A stretch of DNA of 64,000 nt from Paraburkholderia sp. PREW-6R (GTDB lineage Bacteria > Pseudomonadota > Gammaproteobacteria > Burkholderiales > Burkholderiaceae). Both the position numbers and the translations under genes were made by a program. Positions 9,366-18,088 of this stretch are shown piece after piece (positions within the stretch are counted from its first letter, which is position 1; each line of letters begins with the position of its first letter). The notes below the pieces were generated by a model. It was not told where the DNA came from. It was given only the letters and a program-made list of their open reading frames with translations, and made no database searches. The stretch lies in NCBI RefSeq assembly GCF_039621805.1, contig NZ_CP155073.1, positions 1,612,001 to 1,676,000 on the forward strand, in the 5' to 3' direction.

Positions 9366-9576
9366 TGCAATAAAGGAGCAGTGCGCGCCCGTTTGCGGTG
9401 ATGGTGCAGCGAAGGGGCGCGCCTCAACACTTTCTTGCTACAGGGAAGCGCGTCAAAAAAACTGAGAGCCACGACGCGATGACGCGCGCGCTTCATTCTT
9501 TTGCACGGGGCGGCCCGCGGAGGGCGGCCAGCACAGGGCGCGCCGCGCAGGGCGCCCCGCGCAGTTGAAGCGGACT

Positions 9577-9942
9577 TTAGTCAGCCATCCGCCGATCCGC
9601 CAAAGCATTCTGGCAATCCGCCAGAACCTGCTTGACCAGCCGCGCCTGCGGATCCAGCTCGTCGGTATCGAGAATTTCTTCGACCGCATCTCTCGCCCAG
9701 TCCGTCTCGACGAACTGCGCATGCCGCCGCGCGATTTCCAACGCAGTAGCGGACAACTTCGCGATAGATAACCAGTCAGCTTCCCGCGCCCGGCGGTCGA
9801 GCCATTTATGCGCGGTCTGGACGTGAAACGCCGCGTCCGGCCAGTCTTCATTCAGATAAAAAGCGCCAAGGCTCCCGCAGGTGAGCCAGCACAGCAGCTC
9901 CAGGCGGTCACGTGGACTTAGATGATGGCGTACATCACTCAT
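9577..9942 (-). CDS. Conserved hypothetical protein, helical
   Basis: 121 aa beginning MSDVRHHLSPRDRLELL, chosen because an AGTGAG stretch precedes this ATG and the longer upstream frame looks non-coding. The protein is soluble, rich in Ala, Leu, Arg and acidic residues and probably all-helical; no membrane segment or catalytic motif is visible. It is divergent from the AraC-type regulator across a 309-base gap. I do not recognise the family and assign no function. Confidence 0.6.
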   Translation of the reverse strand: MSDVRHHLSPRDRLELLCWLTCGSLGAFYLNEDWPDAAFHVQTAHKWLDRRAREADWLSIAKLSATALEIARRHAQFVETDWARDAVEEILDTDELDPQARLVKQVLADCQNALADRRMAD

Positions 9943-10251
9943 AGCGACGCTCACTGCTGAAAATTGCGTTCCGGTGAGGACGGCAAACCACCGTCCCGCG
10001 CTTTGATTAAACAATATCACGCAGAATTCAGGCGCGGCAATGCCTGAGCTACCCTGACGCACCGGCGCGACACGCTATCGTCCCGCGCCGCTTTTGCAAT
10101 GGGGTTCGCCACGGATTGGCGCTAACGCGTGGCGAGAACGGGCGGAATGCGCCGGATCGTCCAAGTTGCTTGCCTGATTCTATGGGCGCCTGGATTTTCT
10201 CGCGCGCCGGTGGCACATTGGGGGCTGAACGGCAACTTCGCGGGATCCAAT
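9943..10251. other. Divergent promoter gap
   Basis: 309 bases between two divergently read genes. No convincing promoter boxes, hairpin or repeat stand out. Open frames entering it from the right (possible AraC starts at GTG 10129 or ATG 10147) translate into sequence without family resemblance. Confidence 0.4.
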
Positions 10252-11265
10252 GTGACGCCACACTCATCGCCGAGCCAGACCGGAGCCGACGCCCGCCAGC
10301 GCATGGTGGCGTTGCTCGGGCGACTCGCGCCGCTGGAAGGGTACAACCTGACGGTGCTGCCCGACGTGCGGTTTCTGCGCTCGAACCGTCCGCTCGATCG
10401 CACGCCCGTGCTTTACGATCCCGGCATCGTGATTGTCTGCCAGGGCCGCAAACGCGGCTACCTCGGCAAGACCGTGTATGTCTACGACGCGCAGCATTAT
10501 CTGGCCGTCTCGGTGCCGGTGCCGTTCTCGATGGAAACGGAAGCCAGCGAAGCCGAGCCCCTTCTCGCCATTTATTTCCGGCTCGACTTCAAGGTCGCGG
10601 CCGAGCTTCTTCTGCAAATCGACGAACGCACTGAACGTGACGGCAGCGGCAAATGCGGGGCAAGCGGCGAATGCGGCAAAAGCGGCGGCAGCCTGCCTGC
10701 CGAGCCGCGCGGCATGGTGTCGACGCCGCTCGATGCGAGACTCAGCGCGTCGGTACTGCGTTTTCTCGAGGCAATGAGCAGCCCGCTCGAAGCGGATTTG
10801 CTGGGCCCCGCGCTCGTGCGTGAAATCTACTTTCACGTGCTGACCAGCGAGCAGGGCGGATCGATGCGCGCCGCGCTGACCGCACAGGGGCAATTCGCGA
10901 GAATAGCCAAAGTGATCCGCAAGATTCACGCGTGTTATCGCGAACCGCTCGACGTCGAGCAACTGGCGCTTGAGGCAAACATGAGCGTGCCCAGTTTCCA
11001 TTCGCACTTCAAGGCCGTGACCCGCACCTCGCCCATGCAATATCTGAAATCGACGCGGCTTCACCAGGCGCGTCTGCTAATGGTGAGAAACGAGGTGACG
11101 GCGGCGTTGGCCTGCGTGCAGGTGGGCTATGAGAGCGCATCGCAGTTCAGTCGCGAATTCAAGCGGCTGTTCGGGCGCAGCCCGGTCGAGGAGGCGGAAT
11201 ACATGCGCCGCATGTTCGCCGTGCCGCCGCCCGCGCCGGGGTCGATTTTCGTCGCGTCCCACTGA
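10252..11265 (+). CDS. AraC-family transcriptional regulator
   Basis: DNA-binding regulator with an N-terminal AraC_N-type sensing domain (EGYNLTVLPDVRFLRSNRP..., then VLYDPGIVIVCQGRKRGYLG) and a C-terminal pair of helix-turn-helix motifs (LEANMSVPSFHSHFKAVTRTSPMQYLK; GYESASQFSREFKRLFGRSP). The family usually begins close to the EGYNLT segment, so GTG 10252 or ATG 10303 are the likeliest starts; ATG 10147 and GTG 10129 add unrelated sequence. An Ala/Gly/Ser-rich insertion (near 10640-10700) lies mid-protein. The GST gene follows on the same strand, a possible target, though no operator is visible. Confidence 0.88.
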   Translation: MTPHSSPSQTGADARQRMVALLGRLAPLEGYNLTVLPDVRFLRSNRPLDRTPVLYDPGIVIVCQGRKRGYLGKTVYVYDAQHYLAVSVPVPFSMETEASEAEPLLAIYFRLDFKVAAELLLQIDERTERDGSGKCGASGECGKSGGSLPAEPRGMVSTPLDARLSASVLRFLEAMSSPLEADLLGPALVREIYFHVLTSEQGGSMRAALTAQGQFARIAKVIRKIHACYREPLDVEQLALEANMSVPSFHSHFKAVTRTSPMQYLKSTRLHQARLLMVRNEVTAALACVQVGYESASQFSREFKRLFGRSPVEEAEYMRRMFAVPPPAPGSIFVASH

Positions 11266-11352
11266 ATCCGGCGAGGCGCGCTTATCCGCCTGACGTACCG
11301 CGCGCACACTATGCCTGTCCGCCTTCACACGTCATTCTTACGCTATCAGCCC

Positions 11353-11976
11353 ATGCTCCAGATACTCGGCAGGACCTCGTCGATCAACGTCCGCAAAGTG
11401 CTGTGGACGTGCTCCGAACTTCGGCTTCCATTCGAGCAGGAAGACTGGGGCGCCGGATTCCGGCCCCTCGACACGCCGGAGTTCCTCGCGCTCAACCCGA
11501 ACGCCATGGTGCCCGTCATCAAGGACGGCGACTTCGTGCTTTGGGAGTCCAACTCGATCATCCGCTACCTGGCGGGCCGCTATCAGAACGGCGCGTTGTA
11601 CCCGCCCGACGTGTACGCGCGCGCACGCTGCGACCAGTGGATCGACTGGCAGGCGAGCGAGTTGAATCGCGCGTGGAGCTATGCGTTTCTCGCACTGGTG
11701 CGGCGCTCTCCGGCGCATCAGGACGCGCGGCAGATCGAGCAATCGTGCGCGAACTGGGAGAAGCATATGACGCTCGTCGAGCGACAGTTGTCGAAGACCG
11801 GCGCCTACATCGCGGGTCAGAGCTTTTCGCTCGCGGATATTCCGCTTGCGCTGTCCATCAACCGCTGGCTGGAAACGCCGCTGCAACATGCGGACCTTCC
11901 GGCGGTGACGGCTTATATGCAGCGTCTCGCCGCGCGGGAGGGTTTTCGAGAGTATTGCCGCAACGGCACGCCATGA
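11353..11976 (+). CDS. Glutathione S-transferase
   Basis: 207-aa cytoplasmic GST. The N-terminal thioredoxin-fold half runs [18 protein letters not shown]... with the cis-proline segment [23 protein letters not shown] that binds the glutathione gamma-glutamyl group. The helical C-terminal half includes the N-capping motif [16 protein letters not shown]. The serine in RTSSINVRK is the likely catalytic residue, as in theta/beta-like classes. Start at ATG 11353 gives standard length. It lies 87 bases after the AraC regulator; the substrate is unknown. Confidence 0.88.
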   Translation: MLQILGRTSSINVRKVLWTCSELRLPFEQEDWGAGFRPLDTPEFLALNPNAMVPVIKDGDFVLWESNSIIRYLAGRYQNGALYPPDVYARARCDQWIDWQASELNRAWSYAFLALVRRSPAHQDARQIEQSCANWEKHMTLVERQLSKTGAYIAGQSFSLADIPLALSINRWLETPLQHADLPAVTAYMQRLAAREGFREYCRNGTP

Positions 11977-12098
11977 GCGCCGGCCGCTTACAGAATCCCT
12001 CGTAATACTTACGAATGTGCGACCCGCACATGCTCGGTGCGCGGCGCAGCAGACTCACCTACAATGCCGCTTTCGCGATATGGCATGAAGGTTCGACA

Positions 12099-12443
12099 AT
12101 GCGGTTTTTGAAAATGACGCTGGCGCTGCTAGCCGCGTGTTTCGCACTCCATGCGAATGCCGAGATGACGGCTGCGCAGTACAAGCAGTGGGCGCATGCC
12201 GACAATAACTCGGTGTACGCGGCTTATATCACCGGTACGATCAACGCGTTAGGCTGGGCGAACGGCGATCAGGTCGCGAAAAAGCGGCCGCCGCTTTTTT
12301 GCCCGCCAAAAGATCTCGCGATCGGCAATCAGACTGTCTATCCGATGCTCGACGCGTTCTTCAACAATCACCCGGGTATTGACGACGATTTCCCGATTGG
12401 CCTCGCGATCTTGCGCTCGCTGCAATCGGCGTTTCCCTGTTGA
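12099..12443 (+). CDS. Exported Rap1a/Tai-like small protein
   Basis: 114 aa: a signal peptide (MRFLKMTLALLAACFALHANA, cleavage near AxA) followed by about 90 mature residues. The mature part fits the Rap1a/Tai immunity family: a Tyr/Gly helix (YAAYITGTINALGWA), CPP in the middle, a hydrophobic stretch before NNHP, and the ending LRSLQSAFPC. Two cysteines could form the disulfide of that fold. GAAGG is seven bases before ATG 12099. Family members neutralise periplasmic type VI effectors (Ssp/Tae amidases) or have unknown roles. No effector gene or secretion component is near, so it would be an orphan; it converges on fabV. Confidence 0.7.
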   Translation: MRFLKMTLALLAACFALHANAEMTAAQYKQWAHADNNSVYAAYITGTINALGWANGDQVAKKRPPLFCPPKDLAIGNQTVYPMLDAFFNNHPGIDDDFPIGLAILRSLQSAFPC

Positions 12444-12511
12444 GCGCCGGTCGCGCACGTAGCGGACAAAGACGCGAGGCCGTGGCCCCGCGCTGACCCG
12501 CGCTGACCCGA

Positions 12512-13708
12512 TCACATCTGCACGAGCTTCGGAATCTGAACGTCCGGATTGACGTCAGCGTCGTAATCCACACCCGCGATCTCGAAGCCGAACAGGCGCA
12601 GGAAATCGGTCTTGTAGCCGGCGAAGTCCGTGAGCTCGTAAAGGTTGTCGTTGGTCACCTGAGTCCACAGCGCCTGAACCTTCTCCTGCACTTTGGGATC
12701 GAGTTCCTTGTAATCGGCGCGCAGGCGGCCTTCCTCGTCGATATGAGGCGTGCTGCCGTACAGGCTCTCCTTGTACAGCCCGTAGACCTGCTCGATACAG
12801 CCTTCGTGCGTGCCTTTTTCCTTCATGACCTTGAAGAGCAGCGACAGATACAGCGGCATCATCGGAATGGCCGAGCTCGCCTGCGTGACCACCGCCTTGA
12901 GCACGGCCACGCGCGCGTCGCCGCCCTTGGCCGCCAGTTTTTCGCGGATGCCGAGCACTTTCTGGTCGAGATCCTTCTTGGCCGCGCCGATCGAGCCGTT
13001 CCAGTAGATGTCGTGCGTGATCTTCTCGCCGAGGTAGGTGAACGCGGTGGTCTTCGCGCCGTCCGCGAGGACGCCCGCTTCCAGCAGCGCGTCGATCCAC
13101 ATCTGCCAGTCTTCGCCGCCCATCACCGCGACCGTGTGCTCGATTTCGGTTTGCGTGGCCGGTTCGAGCACCGTTTCCTTGATGATTTCCTTGTCGGTGT
13201 CGATGCCGCGCAGCGTCACCGCCTTGCCGATTGGCTTGAGCGTGGAACTGAACGTCTCACCGGTTTTCGGATGCGTGCGCTTGGGCGCGGCGAGGCTATA
13301 CACGACCAGATCGACCTGGCCGAGATCGCGCCTGATGATTTTGATCGTGCGTTGCTTGACTTCGTCGGAGAACGCGTCGCCATTGATGCTGGTCGCGTAC
13401 AAGCCTTTTTGCGTCGCGAATTTTTCGAAGGCGGCGGTGTTGTACCAGCCTGCCGTGCCGGCCTTCGTCTCACTGCCTGCCCGCTCGAAAAAGACGCCGA
13501 GGGTGGCCGCGTTCGAGCCGAACGCGGCGCTGATGCGCGCGGCGAGGCCATAGCCGGTGGATGCGCCGATCACGAGCACCTTCTTCGGGCCGTTGGCGAT
13601 GGGGCCGCGGGCCTCGACATAGTCGATCTGTTCCTTGACATTCGCTTCGCAGCCCGTCGGATGGGTCGAAACGCAGATGAAGCCACGCACGCGCGGTTTG
13701 ATGATCAT
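12512..13708 (-). CDS. fabV: Trans-2-enoyl-ACP/CoA reductase FabV
   Basis: 398-aa NAD(P)H-dependent enoyl reductase that completes each fatty-acid elongation cycle; FabV is the triclosan-tolerant alternative to FabI. The N-terminal start [17 protein letters not shown], the cofactor-binding [16 protein letters not shown] and the catalytic Y-X8-K motif ([10 protein letters not shown], around residue 235) are all present. Length matches the family. AGAGGTG precedes the ATG at 13708. The gene stands alone, divergent from the penicillin-binding protein. Confidence 0.97.
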   Translation of the reverse strand: MIIKPRVRGFICVSTHPTGCEANVKEQIDYVEARGPIANGPKKVLVIGASTGYGLAARISAAFGSNAATLGVFFERAGSETKAGTAGWYNTAAFEKFATQKGLYATSINGDAFSDEVKQRTIKIIRRDLGQVDLVVYSLAAPKRTHPKTGETFSSTLKPIGKAVTLRGIDTDKEIIKETVLEPATQTEIEHTVAVMGGEDWQMWIDALLEAGVLADGAKTTAFTYLGEKITHDIYWNGSIGAAKKDLDQKVLGIREKLAAKGGDARVAVLKAVVTQASSAIPMMPLYLSLLFKVMKEKGTHEGCIEQVYGLYKESLYGSTPHIDEEGRLRADYKELDPKVQEKVQALWTQVTNDNLYELTDFAGYKTDFLRLFGFEIAGVDYDADVNPDVQIPKLVQM

Positions 13709-13857
13709 GAAGCACCTCTTGTCAGAATTGGCGACATTATAGTGGGCTTGGGCTGATTGCCAGAGCGCGCCGCTTCAGGCGATCGCGTCGCCCGAAAAAT
13801 CCGGCCCGCGCTTCGCATCTTGATAGGATTGCGCCTTTCCAAGCAGACGGTAAGCCA

Positions 13858-16395
13858 GTGAAGCGCCTGATTTCCTCATGTGTTGCGGCCCTCGATCGGG
13901 CATTGACCCTCGCGAACCCGCTTGTTGCGCAGGCGCTATCCGATCTTCGGCATCCGACCTGGCGCGGCGTACTCAAGGCCTGCGCGTCGTTGCCGCTCGT
14001 CTTCGTGCTGTACGTGCTCGTGCTGATCCCGTTCACGCCGGGCATCGGCGACATCCGCAAGGCGAAAATCGAGCAGCCGGCGCAGATCCTGTCCGCGGAT
14101 GGCAAACTGCTGGCGGAATTCAAGCCTTCCAACCGCGAGTGGGTCAAACTCAAGGACATCTCGCCGAACGTGGTCAATGCGCTGATCGCCACCGAAGACC
14201 ACCGCTTTTACCAGCATTTCGGGCTCGACTGGCGCCGCACGGCGTCGGCCGCGCTGCACACGTTTTCGGGCGAGCGCCAGGGCGGCTCGACCATCACGCA
14301 GCAACTCGCGCGCAATCTGTATCCCGACGAGATCGGCCGCGCGCCGACGCTTACGCGCAAGCTCAAGGAAGCGATCACCGCGTTCAAGATCGAGGCGCTC
14401 TACACCAAGGACGAAATTCTCGAAACCTACCTGAACACCGTGCCGTTTCTGTACAACGCGTACGGCATCGAAATGGCCGCGCGCACGTATTTCGACAAAT
14501 CGGCGTCCGATCTAAATGTGCTGGAAAGCGCGACGCTCGCCGGTATGCTCAAGGGCAATAGCTACTACAACCCGGTGCTCAATCCCGGGCGCGCGCTCGA
14601 ACGGCGTAACACGGTGCTCGCGCAGATGGTGAAGTTCGGCAAACTGACGCCCGCGAACTACGACACGCTCAAGCGCCGGCCGCTGCGCATCGACTTCGAG
14701 CGGCAGACCGAGCCGCCCGGACCCGCTCCGCACTTCGCGCAGCAGTTGCGCAAATGGCTCGCGTCGTGGGCCGACCGCAACGACTACAACATGTACGCCG
14801 ACGGACTCGTGGTGCGTACGACGATCGATTCACGTCTGCAAAGCATGGCCACCCAGGCGGTGGTGCTGCAGGGCAACCAGTTGCAGGCAATCGCGAATTC
14901 GGCCTGGGGCACGCGGGCGGGGTGCTCGAACGGTAAAGACCTGCTGCAAACCTTCCTGCGCGAGACACCCGACTACCGCGCCGCCAAAGACGCAGGCCTC
15001 ACCGACGACGATGCGATCAAGCGTGTCCTCGCTAACCGCGAACTCGTGAAATCCGTCTGCGACAGCAAGACACGCGTGCAGGCCGATTTTCTTGCAATGG
15101 ACCCGCGCAACGGCCAGATTCGCGCGTGGGTCGGCAGCCGCGATTTCAGTCAGGACCCGTTCGATCACGTGCAGCAGGCGCGTCGTCAGCCGGGATCGAC
15201 CTTCAAGCCGTTCGTCTACGCGGCGGCTTTCGAAAACGGCGCGAAGCCCACGGACACGCTGGTCGACAAGCCCGTGGAAATCCCGCTCGCGGGCGGCGAG
15301 ATCTGGCGTCCGGCTGACGAGGATGAACCGAGCACGCGCGCGATCAGTCTGCGCGACGGCCTCGCTTATTCGCGCAACCGGATTACCGCGCAGTTGATGG
15401 AGTCGGTCGGGCCGGACAAGGTCGCGCGGCTCGCCCGCGCGATGGGCGTGCGCGACAGCGAGCTGGATCCGGTGCCGTCGCTCGCGCTCGGCACGAGCCC
15501 CGTCACGCTGAAGGAAATGGTGTCGGCCTACGGCACCATCGCGAATCTTGGCGGTTACGTGGAGCCGGTGATGGTCACGCGGATCGAGAACCGCAGCGGC
15601 GAGGTGCTGGCCGATTTTGCGCCCGCCACGGCGAACCAGGCGCTGCCTGTCGACATTGACCGGACGTTGATCGATGTGATGCGCGACGTGGTGAATCGCG
15701 GCACCGGTTCGGGTATTCGCAGCCGCTTCGGCGTGCGCGGCGACGTCGCGGGCAAGACGGGAACGACGCAGGGCAACGCGGACGGCTGGTTCATCCTGAT
15801 TCATCCGCAACTCGTGGCGGGCGCGTGGGTCGGTTTCAACGACAGCCGCGTGACTTTGCGCAGCGATTACTGGGGGCAGGGCGCGCACAGCGCGTTGCCG
15901 ATCGTCGGCGACTTCTTCCAGCGTGCGCAGCGCTCGCGGCTGGTGGATAGCCGCGTCAGGTTCGAGACGCGGCAGGAGCCGGGCTGGTTCGCGCAGCGAA
16001 GCGACAGATTGCGAGCGTGGTTTCAGCATGTTTTTGCGTCGACACCGGCGAAGCCGGAGGCGCGGACTTCGGGGCATGCGACGCGGCGGGGAGCCGGGGT
16101 CACGCAGGCGGCGCCGACTGCGCCGCAGCGCGGCTCGTTGCCTGGTCCGTTGCCTGGCTCGGCGCCCGCTGCGGTGTCTGCGCCTGTAGCGGGTGGCTCA
16201 GGCGTGGCGGGTCAGGCGCGCGCGGTGCCGCCGTTGCTGCCGTCGCCGGAGTCGATTCTGAACGGTGCAGTGGACGGCGAAGCGCACGGCAACGCCGAGC
16301 CCGCTCTGGCGCCGACACCGACGCCAGACGACGGCACCCCGCCGGATGCGGGCAGTTCGGCGAATGGTTCGCCGGGTGCAAGCAGTTCGCCGTGA
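13858..16395 (+). CDS. Class A penicillin-binding protein (PBP1-type)
   Basis: 845-aa bifunctional peptidoglycan synthase anchored by one membrane helix near residues 40-60. The GT51 glycosyltransferase domain shows EDHRFYQHFG and GGSTITQQLARNLYP. The transpeptidase domain has STFK (catalytic serine) near 445, SRN as the SxN box and KTGTT near 635. The last 150 residues are a low-complexity Ala/Pro/Gly tail, dispensable-looking and unlike the core. Start is GTG 13858. It is monocistronic between fabV and a convergent MFS gene. Specific naming (mrcA versus another PBP1 paralogue) cannot be decided from sequence alone. Confidence 0.93.
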   Translation: MKRLISSCVAALDRALTLANPLVAQALSDLRHPTWRGVLKACASLPLVFVLYVLVLIPFTPGIGDIRKAKIEQPAQILSADGKLLAEFKPSNREWVKLKDISPNVVNALIATEDHRFYQHFGLDWRRTASAALHTFSGERQGGSTITQQLARNLYPDEIGRAPTLTRKLKEAITAFKIEALYTKDEILETYLNTVPFLYNAYGIEMAARTYFDKSASDLNVLESATLAGMLKGNSYYNPVLNPGRALERRNTVLAQMVKFGKLTPANYDTLKRRPLRIDFERQTEPPGPAPHFAQQLRKWLASWADRNDYNMYADGLVVRTTIDSRLQSMATQAVVLQGNQLQAIANSAWGTRAGCSNGKDLLQTFLRETPDYRAAKDAGLTDDDAIKRVLANRELVKSVCDSKTRVQADFLAMDPRNGQIRAWVGSRDFSQDPFDHVQQARRQPGSTFKPFVYAAAFENGAKPTDTLVDKPVEIPLAGGEIWRPADEDEPSTRAISLRDGLAYSRNRITAQLMESVGPDKVARLARAMGVRDSELDPVPSLALGTSPVTLKEMVSAYGTIANLGGYVEPVMVTRIENRSGEVLADFAPATANQALPVDIDRTLIDVMRDVVNRGTGSGIRSRFGVRGDVAGKTGTTQGNADGWFILIHPQLVAGAWVGFNDSRVTLRSDYWGQGAHSALPIVGDFFQRAQRSRLVDSRVRFETRQEPGWFAQRSDRLRAWFQHVFASTPAKPEARTSGHATRRGAGVTQAAPTAPQRGSLPGPLPGSAPAAVSAPVAGGSGVAGQARAVPPLLPSPESILNGAVDGEAHGNAEPALAPTPTPDDGTPPDAGSSANGSPGASSSP

Positions 16396-16500
16396 CGACC
16401 CGGTCGTTGTTCGGCACCTGAGTCTGTGTTCGCTTTTACGCTCGGCTGCGGCTGCGGCTGCAGCTACGCCGCGGCGAGGCAACGCGTGCTAGAATCCGCG

Positions 16501-16572
16501 CCGCTGGCACCGCTGGCACCGCTGGCACCGCTGGCACCGCTGGCACCGCAGGTACCGCAGGTACCGCTGGCA
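16501..16572. repeat. Eight-unit 9-bp tandem repeat
   Basis: Five perfect copies of CCGCTGGCA are followed by two variant copies CCGCAGGTA and one more CCGCTGGCA, 72 bases without interruption. The array lies in the gap between the convergent penicillin-binding protein and MFS genes. It is a variable-number candidate; no coding role is evident. Confidence 0.9.
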
Positions 16573-16612
16573 CGGCAGCAGGCACCGCTGAGCGACTAGC
16601 GATGCCGTACGA

Positions 16613-17965
16613 TCAGGTTCGCGCGGCCGTGGTGGCCGCTGCACCCTCGTCGGGAAGTTGACCGGCGGCCGTCTCCAGCGACCGGTCGTGGCGTAGCAGC
16701 AGTACCGCTCCCATGCCAACGAGGCCCGCGCCGGAAAGGCACAAAAGACCCGCGCCGAAACCGCCCGTGCTGTCCTTGATCCAGCCCATCGCGTAAGGTC
16801 CGAAGAAACCCGCCAGATTGCCGAGTGAATTGACCGCGGCGATGCCGCCCGCGGCCGCCGCGCCCGACAGGAACGCGGCCGGCAACGTCCAGATCACGGG
16901 CAGGCACCCGAAAATACCGAACCCCGCGATCGACAGGGCAATCATCTTCATTACCGGGTTGTCGAGTCCAGCCGCCGCCGCAATGCCGCCCGCCGCAACG
17001 AAAAGCGCGATCGCAACGTGAGCCTTCCTTTCGAGCTTGCGATCGGAATGCTGCCCCCAGTAAATCATGCTGATGACACCGACGATATACGGCAACGATG
17101 TCACGAAGCCGGTCTGCAGATTGGAGAGCCCGAACGCCTTGACGATTTGCGGCAGGAAAAAGCTCAAACCGTAGTTGGTTGCGTTCGCACCGAAATAGAT
17201 CAGTGCGACGGCGAGCACGCGTGGAGTGAAGAGCGCCTCCCTCACCTTGAACTCGCGCACGGATTCGCGATGTTTGCGCTCCTGGTCCTGACGGGCGACG
17301 AGCCAGTTGCGCTCGTCCGTGGCGAGCCAGTGGGCGTCGGCCGGTCTGTCGGTCAGATAGAGCAGCACGGCAATCGACAGCAGCAGCGCGGGCGCCGCTT
17401 CGATCAGGTAGACCCACTGCCAGCCGGCCAGGCCGGCGATGCCATCCATCGACAGCAGCGCGCCGGAAATCGGAGCGCCAATCACCGTGGACAACGGAAT
17501 GGCCGCCATGAAATAGCCGACCACGCGGCCTCGATAGGCGGCAGGAAACCATAAGGTCAGCAGAAAGATGATGCCCGGAAAAAAGCCCGCTTCCGCGACG
17601 CCCAGCAAAATTCGCAACCCGTAAAAGACGTGCGCGGAAGACATGCCGGTGAATCGCGCGATATGGGGGATGAAAGCCATGGCGCCGGCCAGGATGCCCC
17701 ATGTGAACATGATCCGCGCAATCCAGCGGCGCGCGCCAAACCTGGCCAGCAACAGATTCGACGGCACTTCGAAGAAGAAATATGCAATGAAGAAAATCCC
17801 TGCGCCGAACCCGAAAGCACTTGCCGACAAGCCGAGCGCCTTGTTCATTTGCAGCGCAGCAAAACCCACGTTGACGCGGTCCAGATAGGCTACGAAATAG
17901 CAGAGCATCAGGAACGGTATGAGCCGCCTGATCACGCGTTTCATGGTGCGCTCTTCGATTTCCAT
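16613..17965 (-). CDS. MFS transporter, anion:cation symporter type
   Basis: 450-aa inner-membrane transporter with 12 predicted helices. The opening RRLIPFLMLCYFVAYLDRVNVGFAALQM is characteristic of the ACS family, which moves organic anions such as phthalate, tartrate, allantoate or hexuronates. Strong GGAGGAG before ATG 17965 supports the start. No catabolic gene adjoins it; the next gene upstream is the GH15 glycosidase, on the same strand but not obviously co-functional. Substrate unknown. A second ACS-type gene occurs at 33136. Confidence 0.88.
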   Translation of the reverse strand: MEIEERTMKRVIRRLIPFLMLCYFVAYLDRVNVGFAALQMNKALGLSASAFGFGAGIFFIAYFFFEVPSNLLLARFGARRWIARIMFTWGILAGAMAFIPHIARFTGMSSAHVFYGLRILLGVAEAGFFPGIIFLLTLWFPAAYRGRVVGYFMAAIPLSTVIGAPISGALLSMDGIAGLAGWQWVYLIEAAPALLLSIAVLLYLTDRPADAHWLATDERNWLVARQDQERKHRESVREFKVREALFTPRVLAVALIYFGANATNYGLSFFLPQIVKAFGLSNLQTGFVTSLPYIVGVISMIYWGQHSDRKLERKAHVAIALFVAAGGIAAAAGLDNPVMKMIALSIAGFGIFGCLPVIWTLPAAFLSGAAAAGGIAAVNSLGNLAGFFGPYAMGWIKDSTGGFGAGLLCLSGAGLVGMGAVLLLRHDRSLETAAGQLPDEGAAATTAART

Positions 17966-18088
17966 CGATGTCTCCTCCGGTTTATATCCAGTTCGTCCAA
18001 CTCGTCCGGTTAGCTCGACTGGCGTCGTTACAGACTAGTCGCAACTCGGCCATTCCGGAAGTAATTTACGAAGACTGGAGAGGAGCGA

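Noticed and set aside
12015-12098. 28-residue extension of the Rap1a-like protein
   Set aside because: It would place the signal peptide internally; GAAGG before ATG 12099 fixes the start.
16489-16719. Gln/Arg/Cys repeat protein read from the 9-bp array on the minus strand
   Set aside because: The repetitive peptide comes only from the tandem DNA repeat and lacks a start signal or family.
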